Positions 5,740 to 7,570 of a DNA stretch of 7,570 nt are shown here, in pieces. The translations under genes and the position numbers were made by a program. The notes under the pieces were generated by a model. The model was given only the letters and a program-made list of their open reading frames with translations. It searched no databases and was not told the origin of the DNA. The DNA lies in assembly GCA_031267995.1 (NCBI GenBank), contig JAIRXZ010000016.1, positions 1-7,570 of the forward strand. Reading direction: 5' to 3'. This stretch comes from Odoribacteraceae bacterium. GTDB lineage: Bacteria; Bacteroidota; Bacteroidia; Bacteroidales; Marinifilaceae. Positions within the stretch are counted from its first letter, which is position 1, and every line of letters starts with the position of its first letter.

Positions 5740-6429
5740 ATGGGACACAAAATACTTTTGGTAGAAGATGATCCGTGCTTCGGATCGGTATTAAAATCGT
5801 ACCTTGAACTATCCGACTACGAGGTAGTTCACTGCGTCAACGGGATCTTTGGCCTCGAAGCCTTCAGGAAGGACAAGTTCGACCTCTGCCTCCTCGACGT
5901 CATGATGCCCAACATGGACGGCTTCACGCTGGGCAAGAAAATCCGCGAAATAGACTCCTCCGTCCCCTTCGTCTACATCACCGCCAAGAGCCTGAAGGAG
6001 GACATGAAGCAGGGATACGAAATCGGCGCGGACGACTACATCGTCAAGCCCTTCGACTCGGAGCTGCTCATCTTCAAAATCAGGGCAATCCTCAGCCGCA
6101 GCAAGCACGACGAAGTAGAAACGCGCCCGAAACTCATCCAAATGGGCGCCTACGAATTCAACACGGAACTGCGCACGATCACCGCCGGCGGCGACCTCAT
6201 CAAGCTCACCCCCAAAGAATCGCGCCTCCTGGAACTCCTCTACTACCACCGCGACGGCCTCCTCCTCCGCGAAAAAGCCCTCACCGAAATCTGGGGCATG
6301 AACGACTACTTCACCGCCCGCAGCATGGACGTCTACGTCACCAAACTGCGCAAATACTTCAAGGACGACCCCTCCATCAAAATCGAAAACGTCCACGGCT
6401 CCGGCTTCCGCCTCATCATCGAGCCATAG
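5740..6429 (+). CDS. rprY: RprY-like OmpR/PhoB-family response regulator
   Basis: A 229-residue response regulator, the normal length for the OmpR family. The receiver domain (about 3-120) has the acidic pocket Glu9/Asp10/Asp11, phospho-acceptor Asp53 (LCLLDVMMPNMDGFTL), Thr81 and Lys103 (KPF). The winged-helix effector domain (about 130-229) has LTPKESRLLELL, RSMDVYVTKLRKYF and the C-terminal hairpin VHGSGFRLI. The receiver and the ARSMDVYVTKLRK recognition region closely resemble RprY of Bacteroides fragilis from memory, so I assign that name. It starts 18 bases after the kinase stop with the A-rich leader AACACAACAAACG, so kinase and regulator form an operon ended by the strong hairpin at 6456. 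Asp53 should receive phosphate from kinase His315. Target genes are not evident here; autoregulation or control of the adjacent lipoprotein gene is only a possibility. Confidence 0.95.
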   Translation: MGHKILLVEDDPCFGSVLKSYLELSDYEVVHCVNGIFGLEAFRKDKFDLCLLDVMMPNMDGFTLGKKIREIDSSVPFVYITAKSLKEDMKQGYEIGADDYIVKPFDSELLIFKIRAILSRSKHDEVETRPKLIQMGAYEFNTELRTITAGGDLIKLTPKESRLLELLYYHRDGLLLREKALTEIWGMNDYFTARSMDVYVTKLRKYFKDDPSIKIENVHGSGFRLIIEP

Positions 6430-6455
6430 CCGGTCGGCGCCCCCCGCCCGCCATC

Positions 6456-6492
6456 GCCTCCCCCGAAAACAACCGGGGGAGGCTTTCTATTT
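6456..6492 (+). terminator. Strong rho-independent terminator after rprY
   Basis: A 10-bp perfect stem, GCCTCCCCCG (6456-6465) with CGGGGGAGGC (6474-6483), has an 8-base loop and is followed by TTTCTATTT. It ends the two-component operon 26 bases after the regulator stop. Its T-tract overlaps the proposed -33 element of the next gene. Confidence 0.85.
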
Positions 6493-6513
6493 CGGGGGAA
6501 ATTTGTACATTCG
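6484..6513 (+). promoter_or_regulatory. Candidate promoter for the cysteine synthase gene
   Basis: TTTC (6484-6487) is followed after 18 bases by TACATTCG (6506-6513), which differs from TAnnTTTG at one base. It lies 24 bases before the start codon, directly after the terminator of the previous operon. The exact 9-mer TACATTCGC also occurs at the kinase promoter. The match is imperfect, so confidence is moderate. Confidence 0.4.
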
Positions 6514-6537
6514 CGTCACTCATCAAAACAAGATTAT

Positions 6538-7557
<1,020 letters not shown>

Positions 7558-7570
7558 CCCCCGGCGCCGC

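Noticed and set aside
5700..5740. Possible dif-like site in the AT-rich gap between kinase and regulator genes.
   Set aside because: It lacks the paired arms (ATAA, six bases, TTAT) expected of XerC/XerD sites. Similar partial matches near 4117-4145 and 6520-6540 also failed.

Overview
The window looks like ordinary chromosomal DNA from a GC-rich member of the Bacteroidales. Three things point there. The two-component pair closely resembles RprX/RprY of Bacteroides fragilis. A lipoprotein carries a DUF4369-type domain, which is typical of Bacteroidota. The best promoters fit the Bacteroidota sigma-factor consensus (TTTG, 19 bases, TAnnTTTG), and starts are preceded by A-rich leaders instead of strong Shine-Dalgarno sites. 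I cannot name the genus. A GC-rich family such as Rikenellaceae is a guess.

Left part (1-2859), minus strand. Reading in the direction of transcription, greA is followed by a HIT-family hydrolase, a HAD-family phosphatase and a Crp/Fnr-type regulator, with gaps of 5, 51 and 23 bases, so this is probably one operon. About 106 bases further on lies a small protein that may have the dimeric alpha/beta barrel (ABM-like) fold. The gap between it and the regulator holds an 18-bp perfect palindrome with Crp/Fnr-like half-site geometry. A terminator hairpin at 112-139 closes this side and probably ends a convergent gene outside the window.

Middle (2860-3265): a 406-base divergent intergenic region. 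It holds a full-consensus promoter firing left into greA, with a leader of about 130 nt that starts with a 10-bp hairpin, and a near-consensus promoter firing right into the lipoprotein gene. A very G-rich spacer lies between them.

Right part (3266-7570), plus strand: a lipoprotein with a DUF4369-like domain but no thioredoxin domain, two hairpin terminators, an RprX-like sensor kinase and RprY-like response regulator, a strong terminator, and a cysteine synthase family enzyme. The kinase and the enzyme share a TACATTCGC promoter-like element.

The most interesting large-scale signal is compositional. The plus strand is strongly G-rich up to about 5.3 kb and strongly C-rich beyond about 6 kb, and this does not follow gene direction. 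That is the sign expected where two replichores meet at the replication terminus, although I found no convincing dif site. I see no CRISPR array, insertion sequence, tRNA, rRNA or obvious undescribed multi-gene system here.
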